A stretch of 64,000 bases of DNA from Flavobacterium tagetis (GTDB taxonomy: Bacteria; Bacteroidota; Bacteroidia; Flavobacteriales; Flavobacteriaceae): contig NZ_JAERSF010000002.1 of assembly GCF_016735615.1 (NCBI RefSeq), positions 1,426,001 through 1,490,000 on the forward strand. The letters run 5' to 3'. The translations under genes were made by a program, and so were the position numbers. Below, one piece after another: positions 1 to 7,907 of this stretch. The notes below the pieces were generated by a model, which had not been told where the DNA came from, did not search any database, and saw only the letters and a program-made list of their open reading frames with translations. Position 1 is the first letter of the stretch. Each line of letters starts with the position of its first letter.

Positions 1-798
1 TTGATCGATCTGGAATGGGCATTCAATCTAGATCGTATATTCATCTTTATTTTTGTTTTTGCAGCTATATTTTTTCTTCTGATGTATCTCAGAACAATTA
101 TTATTCTGTGTGTTGCAGTTTATTTATTAATTCTGTTTTATGGGTCGGTGATTGGAAATTATGGTTTTAATGAAATCTCAGAAGACTATAATTCTATGGT
201 TTATACTATGTCAGATAATCCATATCCGCAGGATATTATTGTGGCAAAACTGCTTCCGTTTCCAAATAAAACAAAGATAATCAATGCTATAGAATACCAG
301 AATCCAAAAGTGCGAAATTTTGCTATTATGGCAACTTCCAAGCATTTTAAAGGCATTAGAGGGTATTCAGATTATCGAACCATAATTCAATGTTTTGCTG
401 TTTTTAAAGAAATAAACGGCAGATGGAATTATGTAAACGATCCAAAAGATGGTGATTATATCGCAACCGCCAGCGAATCTCTAGAATATTTTTCTGGCGA
501 TTGCGACGATCACTCTATTTTGATGGCTGCAGCTGTACGCTCCATTGGCGGAACTCCTCGTCTTATTCATACCAAAGGGCATATTTATCCTGAAATTTTA
601 ATTGGTTCGATGATTGATTTGGAAAAAGTCAATTATCTGATTAAGAATGTTCTTTTTGTAAAAGAGAGTTATGGTAAAAAACTGCATTACCATATAGACG
701 AGCGTGGCCAAGTTTGGATGAACCTCGATTATACCGCAACTTATCCTGGCGGTCCATTTATGTATGAGGAAATTTTAGGAGCTTTAACTCTAAATTAG
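1..798 (+). CDS. Transglutaminase-like membrane protein (probably 5'-partial)
   Basis: The reading frame is open from the first base, so the true start probably lies outside the window; the TTG at base 1 is only a possible start. The N-terminal ~55 residues are strongly hydrophobic (two membrane segments). The rest looks like a transglutaminase/papain-like fold with the expected triad: Cys168 in GDCDDHS, His194 in KGHIYPE and Asp243 in NLDYT. Proteins of this type act as cysteine proteases or amidases or are inactive scaffolds; substrate unknown. It faces a lipoprotein gene downstream with a 200-base gap. Family call is fairly safe, function is not. Confidence 0.7.
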   Translation: MIDLEWAFNLDRIFIFIFVFAAIFFLLMYLRTIIILCVAVYLLILFYGSVIGNYGFNEISEDYNSMVYTMSDNPYPQDIIVAKLLPFPNKTKIINAIEYQNPKVRNFAIMATSKHFKGIRGYSDYRTIIQCFAVFKEINGRWNYVNDPKDGDYIATASESLEYFSGDCDDHSILMAAAVRSIGGTPRLIHTKGHIYPEILIGSMIDLEKVNYLIKNVLFVKESYGKKLHYHIDERGQVWMNLDYTATYPGGPFMYEEILGALTLN

Positions 799-1014
799 CA
801 TACCCCAAAAAGCCATTCCAACTAATTTCTACTACTAAAGCAGTCATTTTGTAAATAGTTGGTTATCAGTAAAAGTCCCGGAAACACAGGCTTCTTCGAT
901 TAAAAGCAATTCATTTTAATAAGTAAAAAAAATCTTTATAAATATTTGATTTCGAATATTTTAATGTCATTTTTTTTTGTAACTTTTTCCTGTTTAACTT
1001 TTAATCACAAAATC

Positions 1015-1386
1015 ATGAAAAACTCTAAATTATTTACCCTCGTAATTGCCATTGCTGTCGTTGTATTAATTGTTTCATGTCATATGAAAAGAGACAAGCT
1101 CGTGAATTCATGGAAAGTTACTGCAGTAGAACCCAAAGAAGCTGTTTCTGATTCTACTAAAAACGCGATATTAACCAATGGTATGCTTACTTTTACTGAA
1201 GATGGGCATGTAACAGGATATTTGCTTCGTGAAATCACGGACGGAACTTATGCTTTAACACAAAAAGGTAAAAAACTTGTTATTAAAGATGAAGTTGGTA
1301 CACCTTATGTTTGCGAAAGTACTATAACAGAAGATCAATTAATTCTGGACACCAAAGAAGCTAAACTGACATTTAGTAAAATTTAA
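1015..1386 (+). CDS. Small lipoprotein, lipocalin-like
   Basis: A 123-residue protein starting at the ATG at 1015; the frame extends upstream to 946 but only the 1015 start gives a clean lipoprotein signal. The signal has basic residues, a hydrophobic core and lipobox IVSC with Cys22. The mature part alternates short beta-like stretches (SWKVTAVEP, GMLTFTEDGHVTGY, GTYALTQKGKKLVI), the pattern of small lipocalin-like Bacteroidota lipoproteins that begin with a 'W.v' strand. Likely anchored in the outer or inner membrane. Function unknown. It is followed by a clear terminator, so it is probably monocistronic. Confidence 0.6.
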   Translation: MKNSKLFTLVIAIAVVVLIVSCHMKRDKLVNSWKVTAVEPKEAVSDSTKNAILTNGMLTFTEDGHVTGYLLREITDGTYALTQKGKKLVIKDEVGTPYVCESTITEDQLILDTKEAKLTFSKI

Positions 1387-1414
1387 ATATAGAATTACAA
1401 CGTAATTCAGTGCT

Positions 1415-1450
1415 AAAAAACCATTCTTTACATGAAAAGAATGGTTTTTT
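1415..1450 (+). terminator. Intrinsic terminator after lipoprotein gene
   Basis: Stem AAAACCATTCTT paired with AAGAATGGTTTT around a short loop, ending in a T run. It lies 30 bases after the lipoprotein stop codon. Confidence 0.85.
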
Positions 1451-1538
1451 GATTTTTAAAACTAAATTAAATACCTTTGTCTTTCTTTAAATAAGCATCG
1501 CTGTATGTGAAAATAATTTCTTTCAGGAAAATTTAGTA

Positions 1539-1562
1539 AGCAACCACTCTTTTGTGGCTGCT
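1539..1562 (+). promoter_or_regulatory. Hairpin in the leader of the ABC-F gene
   Basis: AGCAACCAC and GTGGCTGCT form a nine-base stem with one mismatch and a 6-base loop, 30 bases before the ABC-F start codon. Leaders of ABC-F resistance genes are often attenuated by antibiotics, which makes this hairpin worth noting, but no leader peptide is obvious and it may be incidental. Confidence 0.25.
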
Positions 1563-1591
1563 AGATTATTTATCTATAAAAGAAAGGAATT

Positions 1592-3178
1592 ATGCTTATT
1601 CTTCAAAATATCTCCTATCAGCATGAGAATAAAGACATGCTGTTTCAAAACATTAGTTTTACACTAAATCATCATGATAAAACCGCTTTGGTCGGAAATA
1701 ATGGTGTTGGCAAATCTACTTTATTAAAAATTATCGATGGGCAATTTATGCCTTTTTCGGGGCAGATTATACAGCAGTCAAAACCTTATTTTGTTCCGCA
1801 ATTATTTGGACAATTTAATGAGTTTAGTATTTCTGAAGCCTTACAGATAAAGGAAAAAATAACTTCACTTAAAAAAATACTTGAAGGGATAGTAACCGAA
1901 GAAAATCTTCAATTGCTTGATGATGATTGGACAATAGAAGAACGCTGCAATGAGGCTTTGTCTTACTGGCAATTGCAAGATTTGGATCTGAATCAGAAAA
2001 TGGAAACTTTAAGCGGCGGACAGAAAACAAAAGTCTTTCTGGCAGGCATTATGATTCATGAACCCGAATTGGTTTTGCTGGATGAACCAAGCAATCATTT
2101 GGATTTTGCTGGGAGAGAATTATTATATGATTTTATAAAATCTACGTCAAGCACATTATTGGTTGTAAGTCACGACAGAACATTGCTTAATCTTTTAAAT
2201 AAGACATTAGAAATGACTAAAAATGAAATTTCAGTCTATGGCGGTGGTTATGATTTTTATAGTGAACAGAAAAAAGTTGAAAGCAACGCTTTAGAGCAAG
2301 ATGTTCAAAGCAAAGAAAAAGCATTGCGAAAAGCCAAAGAAAAAGAAAGAGAAAGTGCTGAACGCCAAAACAAACTGGATTCTAGAGGAAAAAAGAAACA
2401 GGAAAAATCGGGAGTTGCCAGAATCATGATGAATACACTGAGAAATAAAGCTGAAAACAGCAGTTCTAAACTCAAAGATGTTCACGCAGAAAAAATCAGC
2501 GGAATTTCAGAGGATTTGAGACAGTTACGTTCATCTCTTCCGGCTATAGATCAAATGAAATTTGGATTTGACAATTCTTCTTTCCTCAAAGGAAAAACAC
2601 TTTTTAAGGCTTCAGGTATGAATTATGCTTATACAGATCAATTTCTTTGGAAAGAAAATCTCAATTTTGAAATTCTTTCTGGAGAACGTCTTGCCATAAA
2701 AGGACTAAACGGATCTGGAAAAACAACTTTACTCAGAATTATTCTTGGAGAATTGATTCCAACGCAAGGTCAAGCTACTTCATTAGCAAAAAAAGCAATT
2801 TATATCGATCAGGATTATTCATTATTGAATCAGAATCTTAAAATTTACGAACAAGCTCAAGCTTTTAATGACTGCGGTTTAGAAGAGCACGAAATAAAGA
2901 TGAGATTGAATCGCTTTTTGTTTTCTAGAAATGATTGGGACAAACCTTGCAATGCATTAAGCGGAGGCGAAAGAATGCGTTTAATGCTATGCTGTCTAAC
3001 GATTAGCAACGAATCTCCTGAGATTATCATTCTGGACGAACCTACAAATAATCTCGATATTCAAAATATTGAAATATTAACCACTGCAGTCAATGAGTAT
3101 CGAGGAACTTTAATTGTGATTTCACACGACCAATCATTTTTGGAGCAAATCGATATTGAAAAAAGTATTTCGCTTTAA
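1592..3178 (+). CDS. ABC-F family ATPase
   Basis: 528 residues with two ATP-binding cassettes and no membrane segments, the layout of ABC-F proteins that act on the ribosome (translation factors or antibiotic-resistance proteins). First cassette: Walker A GNNGVGKST at 35-43, signature LSGGQ near 140, Walker B LLDEPSNHLDF near 160. A long charged Lys/Glu-rich linker follows (about 230-310). Second cassette: GLNGSGKTT near 371, LSGGE near 455, LDEPTNNLDI near 480. The start ATG follows an AG-rich AAAGAAAGGA stretch. Whether it protects ribosomes from a drug or is a housekeeping translation factor cannot be told from sequence alone. Confidence 0.88.
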   Translation: MLILQNISYQHENKDMLFQNISFTLNHHDKTALVGNNGVGKSTLLKIIDGQFMPFSGQIIQQSKPYFVPQLFGQFNEFSISEALQIKEKITSLKKILEGIVTEENLQLLDDDWTIEERCNEALSYWQLQDLDLNQKMETLSGGQKTKVFLAGIMIHEPELVLLDEPSNHLDFAGRELLYDFIKSTSSTLLVVSHDRTLLNLLNKTLEMTKNEISVYGGGYDFYSEQKKVESNALEQDVQSKEKALRKAKEKERESAERQNKLDSRGKKKQEKSGVARIMMNTLRNKAENSSSKLKDVHAEKISGISEDLRQLRSSLPAIDQMKFGFDNSSFLKGKTLFKASGMNYAYTDQFLWKENLNFEILSGERLAIKGLNGSGKTTLLRIILGELIPTQGQATSLAKKAIYIDQDYSLLNQNLKIYEQAQAFNDCGLEEHEIKMRLNRFLFSRNDWDKPCNALSGGERMRLMLCCLTISNESPEIIILDEPTNNLDIQNIEILTTAVNEYRGTLIVISHDQSFLEQIDIEKSISL

Positions 3179-3348
3179 AATAAAAATCATCAACGCTGAG
3201 AATTATCTTGGCGTTTTTCTTTTAGTATTAATTTCATATTCAAATAATTAAAATTCCGTAAATTGCAGTAAATACTGATAATTTAATCTATTTTAAAAAA
3301 AAGCTTTTATAAATTCAAGTTGCACGTTTAATTAAAATCTAAAATTTT

Positions 3349-4401
3349 ATGAAACCAAAAATCAGAATTTTTCCTGCCCTGCTTGCTTTTACATTATTAA
3401 TAACCGAAACTGTTTTACCCTGTACAAGAGTCGTTTATGAAGGTCTAAACGGAACAATTATTACTGCCCGTTCGATGGATTGGCGCGGAGAGATTCCAGC
3501 CAATTTATGGATTTTTCCTCGTGGAATTGAACGATCTGGAGAAGTTGGTACAAGTTCAATAAAATGGAAATCAAAATACGGAAGTGTAATTACCAGTTCG
3601 TGGGACATTGCTTCTTCCGACGGAATGAACGAAAAAGGGCTTGTTGGAAATCTTTTATGGCTTGTAGAATCACAATATCCTGCATTTGAAAAAAACGGAA
3701 AAGTAAAAGGTCTGGCTGTTTCTTTATGGCTTCAATATGTTTTAGATAATTTCGCAACAGTTGCTGAAACCGTTTCAGCATTAGAAAAGAATGATTTTGT
3801 AATAACTTCTTCGCATATTCCGGGAACGAATATTTTCGCGACGGTACATTTGTCTATTTCTGACTCGAGTGGCGATAATGCCATTTTCGAATATATAAAC
3901 GGTAAATTAGTCATTCATCATGATAGAAAATATGTAGCGATGACCAATTCTCCTATTTTTGATCAGCAATTGGCTATCAATGCGTATTGGAAAGGTATTC
4001 CGGGTACTATTATGCTTCCAGGGACGAATCGTGCCGCAGATCGCTTTGTAAGAGCTTCTTATTATATTGATGCAATTCCGAAGACAGATAATATCAGAAC
4101 AGCCTTGTCTAGTGTTTTTGGCGTCATAAGAAACTGTTCTGTTCCTTTAGGTATTTCCTCAGAAACAGAACCAAACATCTCCTCTACTCGTTGGAGAACA
4201 GTTGCCGACCAAAAAAATCTAGTTTATTATTTTGATAATGTTTTGAATCCGAATGTGATTTGGGTTGAATTCAGCAAAATTGATTTTAGCGAAAAAGGGA
4301 AAATCAAAAAATTAAGCTTGGCTAATAATGAAAATTATTCAGGTGAATCTCTAATTAATTTCAAGGAAACAAAGCCTTTTCAGTTTGCTGGCCTTGATTA
4401 A
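3349..4401 (+). CDS. Linear amide C-N hydrolase (choloylglycine hydrolase family)
   Basis: 350 residues. A signal peptide of about 24 residues ends directly before Cys25 (LPC-TRVVYEG); in this Ntn-hydrolase family the catalytic N-terminal Cys is exposed by removal of the leader, which fits. RSMDW near 45 and NEKGLVGNLLWL near 90 match the family core (bile salt hydrolase/penicillin V acylase type). It should cleave a linear amide bond in the periplasm; the natural substrate could be an N-acyl amino acid or homoserine lactone, but this is inference. The gene stands alone, between a weak and a strong terminator-like region. Confidence 0.82.
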   Translation: MKPKIRIFPALLAFTLLITETVLPCTRVVYEGLNGTIITARSMDWRGEIPANLWIFPRGIERSGEVGTSSIKWKSKYGSVITSSWDIASSDGMNEKGLVGNLLWLVESQYPAFEKNGKVKGLAVSLWLQYVLDNFATVAETVSALEKNDFVITSSHIPGTNIFATVHLSISDSSGDNAIFEYINGKLVIHHDRKYVAMTNSPIFDQQLAINAYWKGIPGTIMLPGTNRAADRFVRASYYIDAIPKTDNIRTALSSVFGVIRNCSVPLGISSETEPNISSTRWRTVADQKNLVYYFDNVLNPNVIWVEFSKIDFSEKGKIKKLSLANNENYSGESLINFKETKPFQFAGLD

Positions 4402-4432
4402 GAATGTCATTTCTAAATAAAACAAATATCAT

Positions 4433-4470
4433 AAAACCTTCAAATTGAAAAGTTTGAAGGTTTTCTTTTT
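4433..4470 (+). terminator. Intrinsic terminator after amidase gene
   Basis: AAAACCTTCAAA and TTTGAAGGTTTT pair perfectly around an 8-base loop and are followed by CTTTTT. It separates the amidase from the ArsR operon promoter. Confidence 0.85.
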
Positions 4471-4491
4471 GAAAAAAAATCTAAAAAAATA

Positions 4492-4537
4492 TTGCGCAGT
4501 CAAATGACTTCATTATATTTGCAGTCAAATAACTGCA
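4492..4537 (+). promoter_or_regulatory. Promoter with two operator palindromes of the ArsR operon
   Basis: A Bacteroidota promoter is visible: TTG at 4492-4494, a 19-base spacer, and TATATTTG at 4514-4521. Two inverted repeats overlap it: AGTCAaaTGACT (4498-4509) in the spacer and TGCAGTcaaataACTGCA (4520-4537) starting at the -7 box and ending just before the start codon at 4540. Both contain GCAGTCAAATnACT, so they also form a direct repeat 25 bp apart. Binding by the downstream ArsR-type protein would block RNA polymerase. The regulator assignment is inferred from position. Confidence 0.7.
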
Positions 4538-4539
4538 TA

Positions 4540-4857
4540 ATGGAAATTAGAAGAGATGTTTTTCAAGCCATAGCCGATCCTACTCGAAGAGCTATTTTAA
4601 GTTTAGTTGCCATTCAGGCTATGACGCCTGGAGCAATTGCCGAGAATTTTAATTCGTCAAGACAGACTATTTCAAAACATATTCAGATTTTGAACGAATG
4701 TGAACTATTACACCAGACACAAAACGGAAGAGAAATTTATTATCATTTAAACCCAGAAAAAATGAAAGAAATTGACAAGTTTATCGAACCATTTAGAAAA
4801 ATGTGGGACGATCGTTTTAATAAGTTAGAAGCAATTATGAAAAACTATAAAAAATAA
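4540..4857 (+). CDS. ArsR-family winged-helix transcriptional regulator
   Basis: The ATG at 4540 is preferred over the open frame from 4492 because the promoter and operators lie between them; this gives 105 residues. It opens with the family hallmark [15 protein letters not shown], followed by a winged helix-turn-helix ([22 protein letters not shown]) and a wing ([12 protein letters not shown]). No ArsR-type metal Cys motif is seen, so it belongs to the metal-free subgroup that is typically co-transcribed with SRPBCC (AHSA1) proteins, as here: the next gene starts 3 bases after its stop. Likely represses its own operon through the two palindromes at 4498-4537. Confidence 0.88.
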   Translation: MEIRRDVFQAIADPTRRAILSLVAIQAMTPGAIAENFNSSRQTISKHIQILNECELLHQTQNGREIYYHLNPEKMKEIDKFIEPFRKMWDDRFNKLEAIMKNYKK

Positions 4858-4860
4858 ACC

Positions 4861-5328
4861 ATGGAAAAGAAAACAAAAATTCACGCCGAAGATGACAGAT
4901 TAGATCTTGTGATTACGAGAGAATTTGATCTGCCTGTAGAATTATTATTTAAAGCTCACACCGAATCTGAAATTGTAGCGCAATGGATGGGCACTAAAGT
5001 CTTAAAATTGGAAAGCAAAAAATACGGCGGATGGGAATACGAAACCAGCGATCCTAATGGAAATGTAGTTTTTAAAGCAAATGGCGTTTTTCATGATTTT
5101 GTTCCGAATCAAAAAATAGTGCGCACTTTTGAAATGGATAATGTCAATTTTGCTCCTCAATTAGAATTTCTGGAATTTGAAAAATTATCAGATGAAACGA
5201 GTAAACTGACCATGCAGATTATCTATAAATCGATCGAACATAGAATGACGCAATTAAAACTGCCATTTGCACAAGGCTTAAATATGGCACATGATCGATT
5301 GGAGGAAATTGTAACTAAACTAAAATAA
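4861..5328 (+). CDS. SRPBCC (AHSA1-like) domain protein
   Basis: 155 residues of the START/Bet v1-like fold: ITREFDLPVELLFKAHTESEIVAQWMG at the start, a central beta region, and a C-terminal helix ending in MAHDRLEEIVTKL. Such proteins bind a hydrophobic ligand in a deep cavity. In this gene order (ArsR, SRPBCC, DoxX-like) the regulator and binding protein are regularly linked, but the ligand is unknown. Second gene of the operon, 3 bases after the ArsR stop, 5 bases before the DoxX-like gene. Confidence 0.85.
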   Translation: MEKKTKIHAEDDRLDLVITREFDLPVELLFKAHTESEIVAQWMGTKVLKLESKKYGGWEYETSDPNGNVVFKANGVFHDFVPNQKIVRTFEMDNVNFAPQLEFLEFEKLSDETSKLTMQIIYKSIEHRMTQLKLPFAQGLNMAHDRLEEIVTKLK

Positions 5329-5333
5329 GAATC

Positions 5334-5711
5334 ATGAGCAAAAGAAATAAAATTATCTATTGGGTTGCCACTTTATGGTTGGCTTTGGGAATGACAGCTA
5401 CAGGAATTGTACAGCTAATACCTGTAAAAGAAGAAGCCGAAATGATTCAGCACTTAGGTTATCCGCTCTATTTTTTAACGCTTTTAGGCGTTTGGAAGCT
5501 TTTGGGAGTAATCGCAATTTTGATTCCTAAATTCGGTTTATTAAAAGAATGGGCTTATGCTGGTTTCTTTTTTGCAATGTCTGGAGCTGTGGTTTCGCAT
5601 TTGGCTGTAAGAGATGATGCATCGGCACTTTTTGGACCAACATTATTAATTGTTTTAACTATAGTTTCGTGGTATTTCAGACCTGAAACTAGAAAATGCA
5701 GTTCTAATTAA
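5334..5711 (+). CDS. DoxX-like small membrane protein
   Basis: 125 residues with four hydrophobic segments (about 8-30, 45-63, 72-92, 100-115) and the DoxX-like motif LGVWKLLGVIAILIP around 50-65. It is an inner membrane protein; the family is loosely linked to redox and quinone metabolism, but the exact role is not known. Third gene of the ArsR operon, five bases after the SRPBCC gene. Confidence 0.8.
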   Translation: MSKRNKIIYWVATLWLALGMTATGIVQLIPVKEEAEMIQHLGYPLYFLTLLGVWKLLGVIAILIPKFGLLKEWAYAGFFFAMSGAVVSHLAVRDDASALFGPTLLIVLTIVSWYFRPETRKCSSN

Positions 5712-5724
5712 AAACGTAAAAAAA

Positions 5725-6282
5725 ATGAAAAAGCAACTTACCATAAACGAGCAAGAAGAATTATTAAGCATACTCGAAAAACGTTTTGAGAAGAATAAAA
5801 CGCGTCATGAAAAATTAGATTGGACAAAAATAGAAGCCAAACTAAAGGCTAATCCATCAAAATTATGGTCTCTTGACGAAATGGAAAGAACTGAAGGCGA
5901 ACCAGACGTAATTGGATATGACGCAAAAAAAGATGAATATCTTTTTGTGGATTGTTCTGCTGAAAGTCCAAAAGGTCGAAGAAGCATCTGTTACGATCAT
6001 GAAGCGCTCGAAAAAAGAAAAGAACATAAACCCGCTGATAGCGCTATAAACATGGCGGAACAAATGGGAATTGAAATCTTAAATGAAGAGCAATACAAAG
6101 AACTCCAAAAATTAGGAAAATTTGATGCTAAAACGTCAAGCTGGATTTTAACTCCGCCAGAGATTAGAAAATTAGGCGGTGCAATTTTCTCAGATTTTAG
6201 ATACAATACCGTTTTTGTTTATCATAATGGAGCTGATTCTTATTACGCTGCGAGAGGCTTTCGCGGTTTGCTGAGAGTTTAA
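5725..6282 (+). CDS. DUF4256 domain protein
   Basis: 185 residues, soluble, matching the DUF4256 pattern: N-terminal helical region (LLSILEKRFEKNKTRHEKLDW), a central MERTEGEPDVIGYD segment, SAESPKGRRSICYD and a C-terminal YAARGFRGLLRV. The family is widespread and has no established function. It is the last gene of the ArsR operon, 13 bases after the DoxX-like gene, and is followed by a palindromic repeat and a bidirectional terminator. Confidence 0.8.
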   Translation: MKKQLTINEQEELLSILEKRFEKNKTRHEKLDWTKIEAKLKANPSKLWSLDEMERTEGEPDVIGYDAKKDEYLFVDCSAESPKGRRSICYDHEALEKRKEHKPADSAINMAEQMGIEILNEEQYKELQKLGKFDAKTSSWILTPPEIRKLGGAIFSDFRYNTVFVYHNGADSYYAARGFRGLLRV

Positions 6283-6328
6283 AACAATTTTATAAAATTG
6301 GTTCTTGTGATTTAATAAATGTTTTAAA

Positions 6329-6406
6329 AATATAACCTGTGGTTTCAACCACGGGACACGAATCGTTTTTTACTGTGTTCTCGTGGTTGAAACCACGGGC
6401 TATATT
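6329..6406. repeat. REP-like inverted repeat pair
   Basis: Arms at 6329-6353 and 6382-6406 match as inverted copies at 23 of 25 positions; each arm itself contains the small palindrome GTGGTTTCAACCAC. The spacer is also partly self-complementary (GGACAC with GTGTTC). This is the form of REP doublets found between convergent genes in Flavobacterium. It lies between two convergent genes (DUF4256 and DUF2200). Confidence 0.75.
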
Positions 6407-6418
6407 TCAAAAAATCAT

Positions 6419-6450
6419 AAAAAAAGAGGCTTTTAAAAGCCTCTTTTTTT
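6419..6450. terminator. Bidirectional intrinsic terminator
   Basis: AAAAGAGGCTTTT/AAAAGCCTCTTTT is a perfect palindrome with A and T runs on both sides. It serves the DUF4256 operon from the left and the DUF2200 gene, whose stop codon lies inside the T run, from the right. Confidence 0.88.
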
Positions 6451-6799
6451 ATTCTCTTAAAATCTTTTCCATCTTCCTTCCTTTAGCCAATTCATCTATT
6501 ATTTTATCCAAATATCGCATTTTTTGAATTAATGGATCTTCAATCTCTTCAACGCGATAACCACAAATCATTCCTGTAATTTTAGAAGCATTCGGATTCA
6601 TTTCTGGAGCTTCGGCAAAGAATGTTTGAAAATCTACTTTCTTTTCAATTTGTTCTTTAAGTTGATTGTCAGTATATCCTGTTAACCATTTGATTACGAT
6701 ATCTAATTCTTCTTTCGTTCTTCCCTTTTTTTCTACTTTTTGAATGTATAAAGGATATACGCTAGAAAATAAGATTTTGTAGATTCTTTCCGTTTTCAT
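6449..6799 (-). CDS. DUF2200 family protein
   Basis: 116 residues matching DUF2200: [27 protein letters not shown] at the start, VIKWLTGY near 37, [49 protein letters not shown] through the middle and end. Members are short soluble proteins with no proven role. Monocistronic on the minus strand, convergent with the ArsR operon. Confidence 0.82.
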   Translation of the reverse strand: MKTERIYKILFSSVYPLYIQKVEKKGRTKEELDIVIKWLTGYTDNQLKEQIEKKVDFQTFFAEAPEMNPNASKITGMICGYRVEEIEDPLIQKMRYLDKIIDELAKGRKMEKILRE

Positions 6800-6918
6800 T
6801 TTAGTTTGATTTAGGTCGAAATACGTTTATGTAAATATAATTCAAATGCAGATAGAATAAAAATGCAAGCAATATTTAATATCTTAGATTCTTGAAAAAT
6901 AATCTTAAAAACTCTCCT

Positions 6919-7317
6919 ATGGAAAACAATTCAAATGACACGACTCCGAAAGTGACGGGACTTGGCGGTATTTTCTTTTTTATGGATAACCCGAAAGAAA
7001 CCAAAGAATGGTATGCTAAAAATTTAGGATTAGAAATCAACGAATGGGGTTCTTCTAGTTTTGAATCTAGAAACCTCGAAAATCCAGAACAGATAGAATC
7101 TACGCAATGGTGTCCTTTTAAGAAAGGAGATGAATATTTTTCTCCGTCTAAGAAAGAATTTATGGTAAACTATCGTGTTCAGAATATTGAAGGTCTTGTA
7201 GAAAAACTAAAAGTAAACGGAGTTAAGGTTCTCGATGATATCGAAACTTATGAATATGGCAAGTTCGTACACATTATGGACACTGAAGGGAATAAAATTG
7301 AACTTTGGGAACCTTAA
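6919..7317 (+). CDS. VOC family (glyoxalase-like) protein
   Basis: 132 residues from the ATG at 6919; the frame is open back to a TTG at 6892, but the family homology begins after the ATG. One vicinal-oxygen-chelate module with the betaalphabetabetabeta pattern: GLGGIFFFMDNPKETKEWYAKNLGLEI at the start and FVHIMDTEGNKIELWEP at the end, where Glu is the usual C-terminal metal ligand. Substrate unknown; relatives include lactoylglutathione lyases and bleomycin-type resistance proteins. Confidence 0.8.
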   Translation: MENNSNDTTPKVTGLGGIFFFMDNPKETKEWYAKNLGLEINEWGSSSFESRNLENPEQIESTQWCPFKKGDEYFSPSKKEFMVNYRVQNIEGLVEKLKVNGVKVLDDIETYEYGKFVHIMDTEGNKIELWEP

Positions 7318-7376
7318 ATTAAATTTTGAGTTATGAATTATGAGTTAGAAGTTATTGCTAAACGTTGGAAAACAAT

Positions 7377-7907
7377 ATGTTTAATACATTAATTAAAATC
7401 AATTGTCATTCAAAAAATAAGTTTTTAAAACTGATTGCGGGCAATTTATTAGAGAAATTATACTGCTGTGAAATAAACTGTGCAGATATGGATAAATCTG
7501 TTTTGTTTGCACATCACGGGCGCGGATGTACAATCGTTGCATCAAAAATCTGTGAGAATGTCGTTATATTTCAAAATGTCTCAATTGGTGCTAATTTGAA
7601 ATACAACAAGACTAGTAATGAATGGGAAAACGTTGGAAATCCTATCATTGCTAAGAACGTTATTATTGCTGATGGCGCCAAGATTTTAGGTCCAATAGTT
7701 ATTGGTGAAAATTCAGTTATTGGCGCGGGAGCTATCATAACCAAAAATATACCTGCAAATAGTGTGGCTTATGGTGTGAATCAGTTTAAACCTAAGGATA
7801 AAAATTATGATTTGATATTTAATCCAAACATGATTAATCCGCAGAAAATAATACAAGCAAATAAAAAACTAGTAAATGAGTTTAACAAACATCAAGTAAA
7901 TGTATAA
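7377..7907 (+). CDS. Hexapeptide-repeat acyltransferase, serine O-acetyltransferase-like
   Basis: 176 residues from the ATG at 7377 (a TTG at 7365 is an alternative). The C-terminal half is a left-handed beta-helix made of hexapeptide repeats (VVIFQNVSIGAN, GNPIIAKNVIIADGAKILGPIVIGENSVIGAGAIITKNIPANSVAYG), as in serine acetyltransferase. FAHHGRGCTIVAS carries the catalytic-type His region. The N-terminal helical domain is shorter than in CysE, so it may act on another small molecule, for instance in sugar or polysaccharide acetylation. It overlaps the following SUKH gene by 8 bases. Confidence 0.72.
   Translation: MFNTLIKINCHSKNKFLKLIAGNLLEKLYCCEINCADMDKSVLFAHHGRGCTIVASKICENVVIFQNVSIGANLKYNKTSNEWENVGNPIIAKNVIIADGAKILGPIVIGENSVIGAGAIITKNIPANSVAYGVNQFKPKDKNYDLIFNPNMINPQKIIQANKKLVNEFNKHQVNV

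Noticed and set aside
4496..4534. Two direct repeats as a possible CRISPR or attachment site
   Set aside because: Only two short copies 25 bp apart with internal palindromes, and they overlap a promoter; operator sites explain them better.
6339..6527. Open frame across the REP-like pair
   Set aside because: It crosses the palindromic repeat and the terminator and ends inside DUF2200 in antisense.
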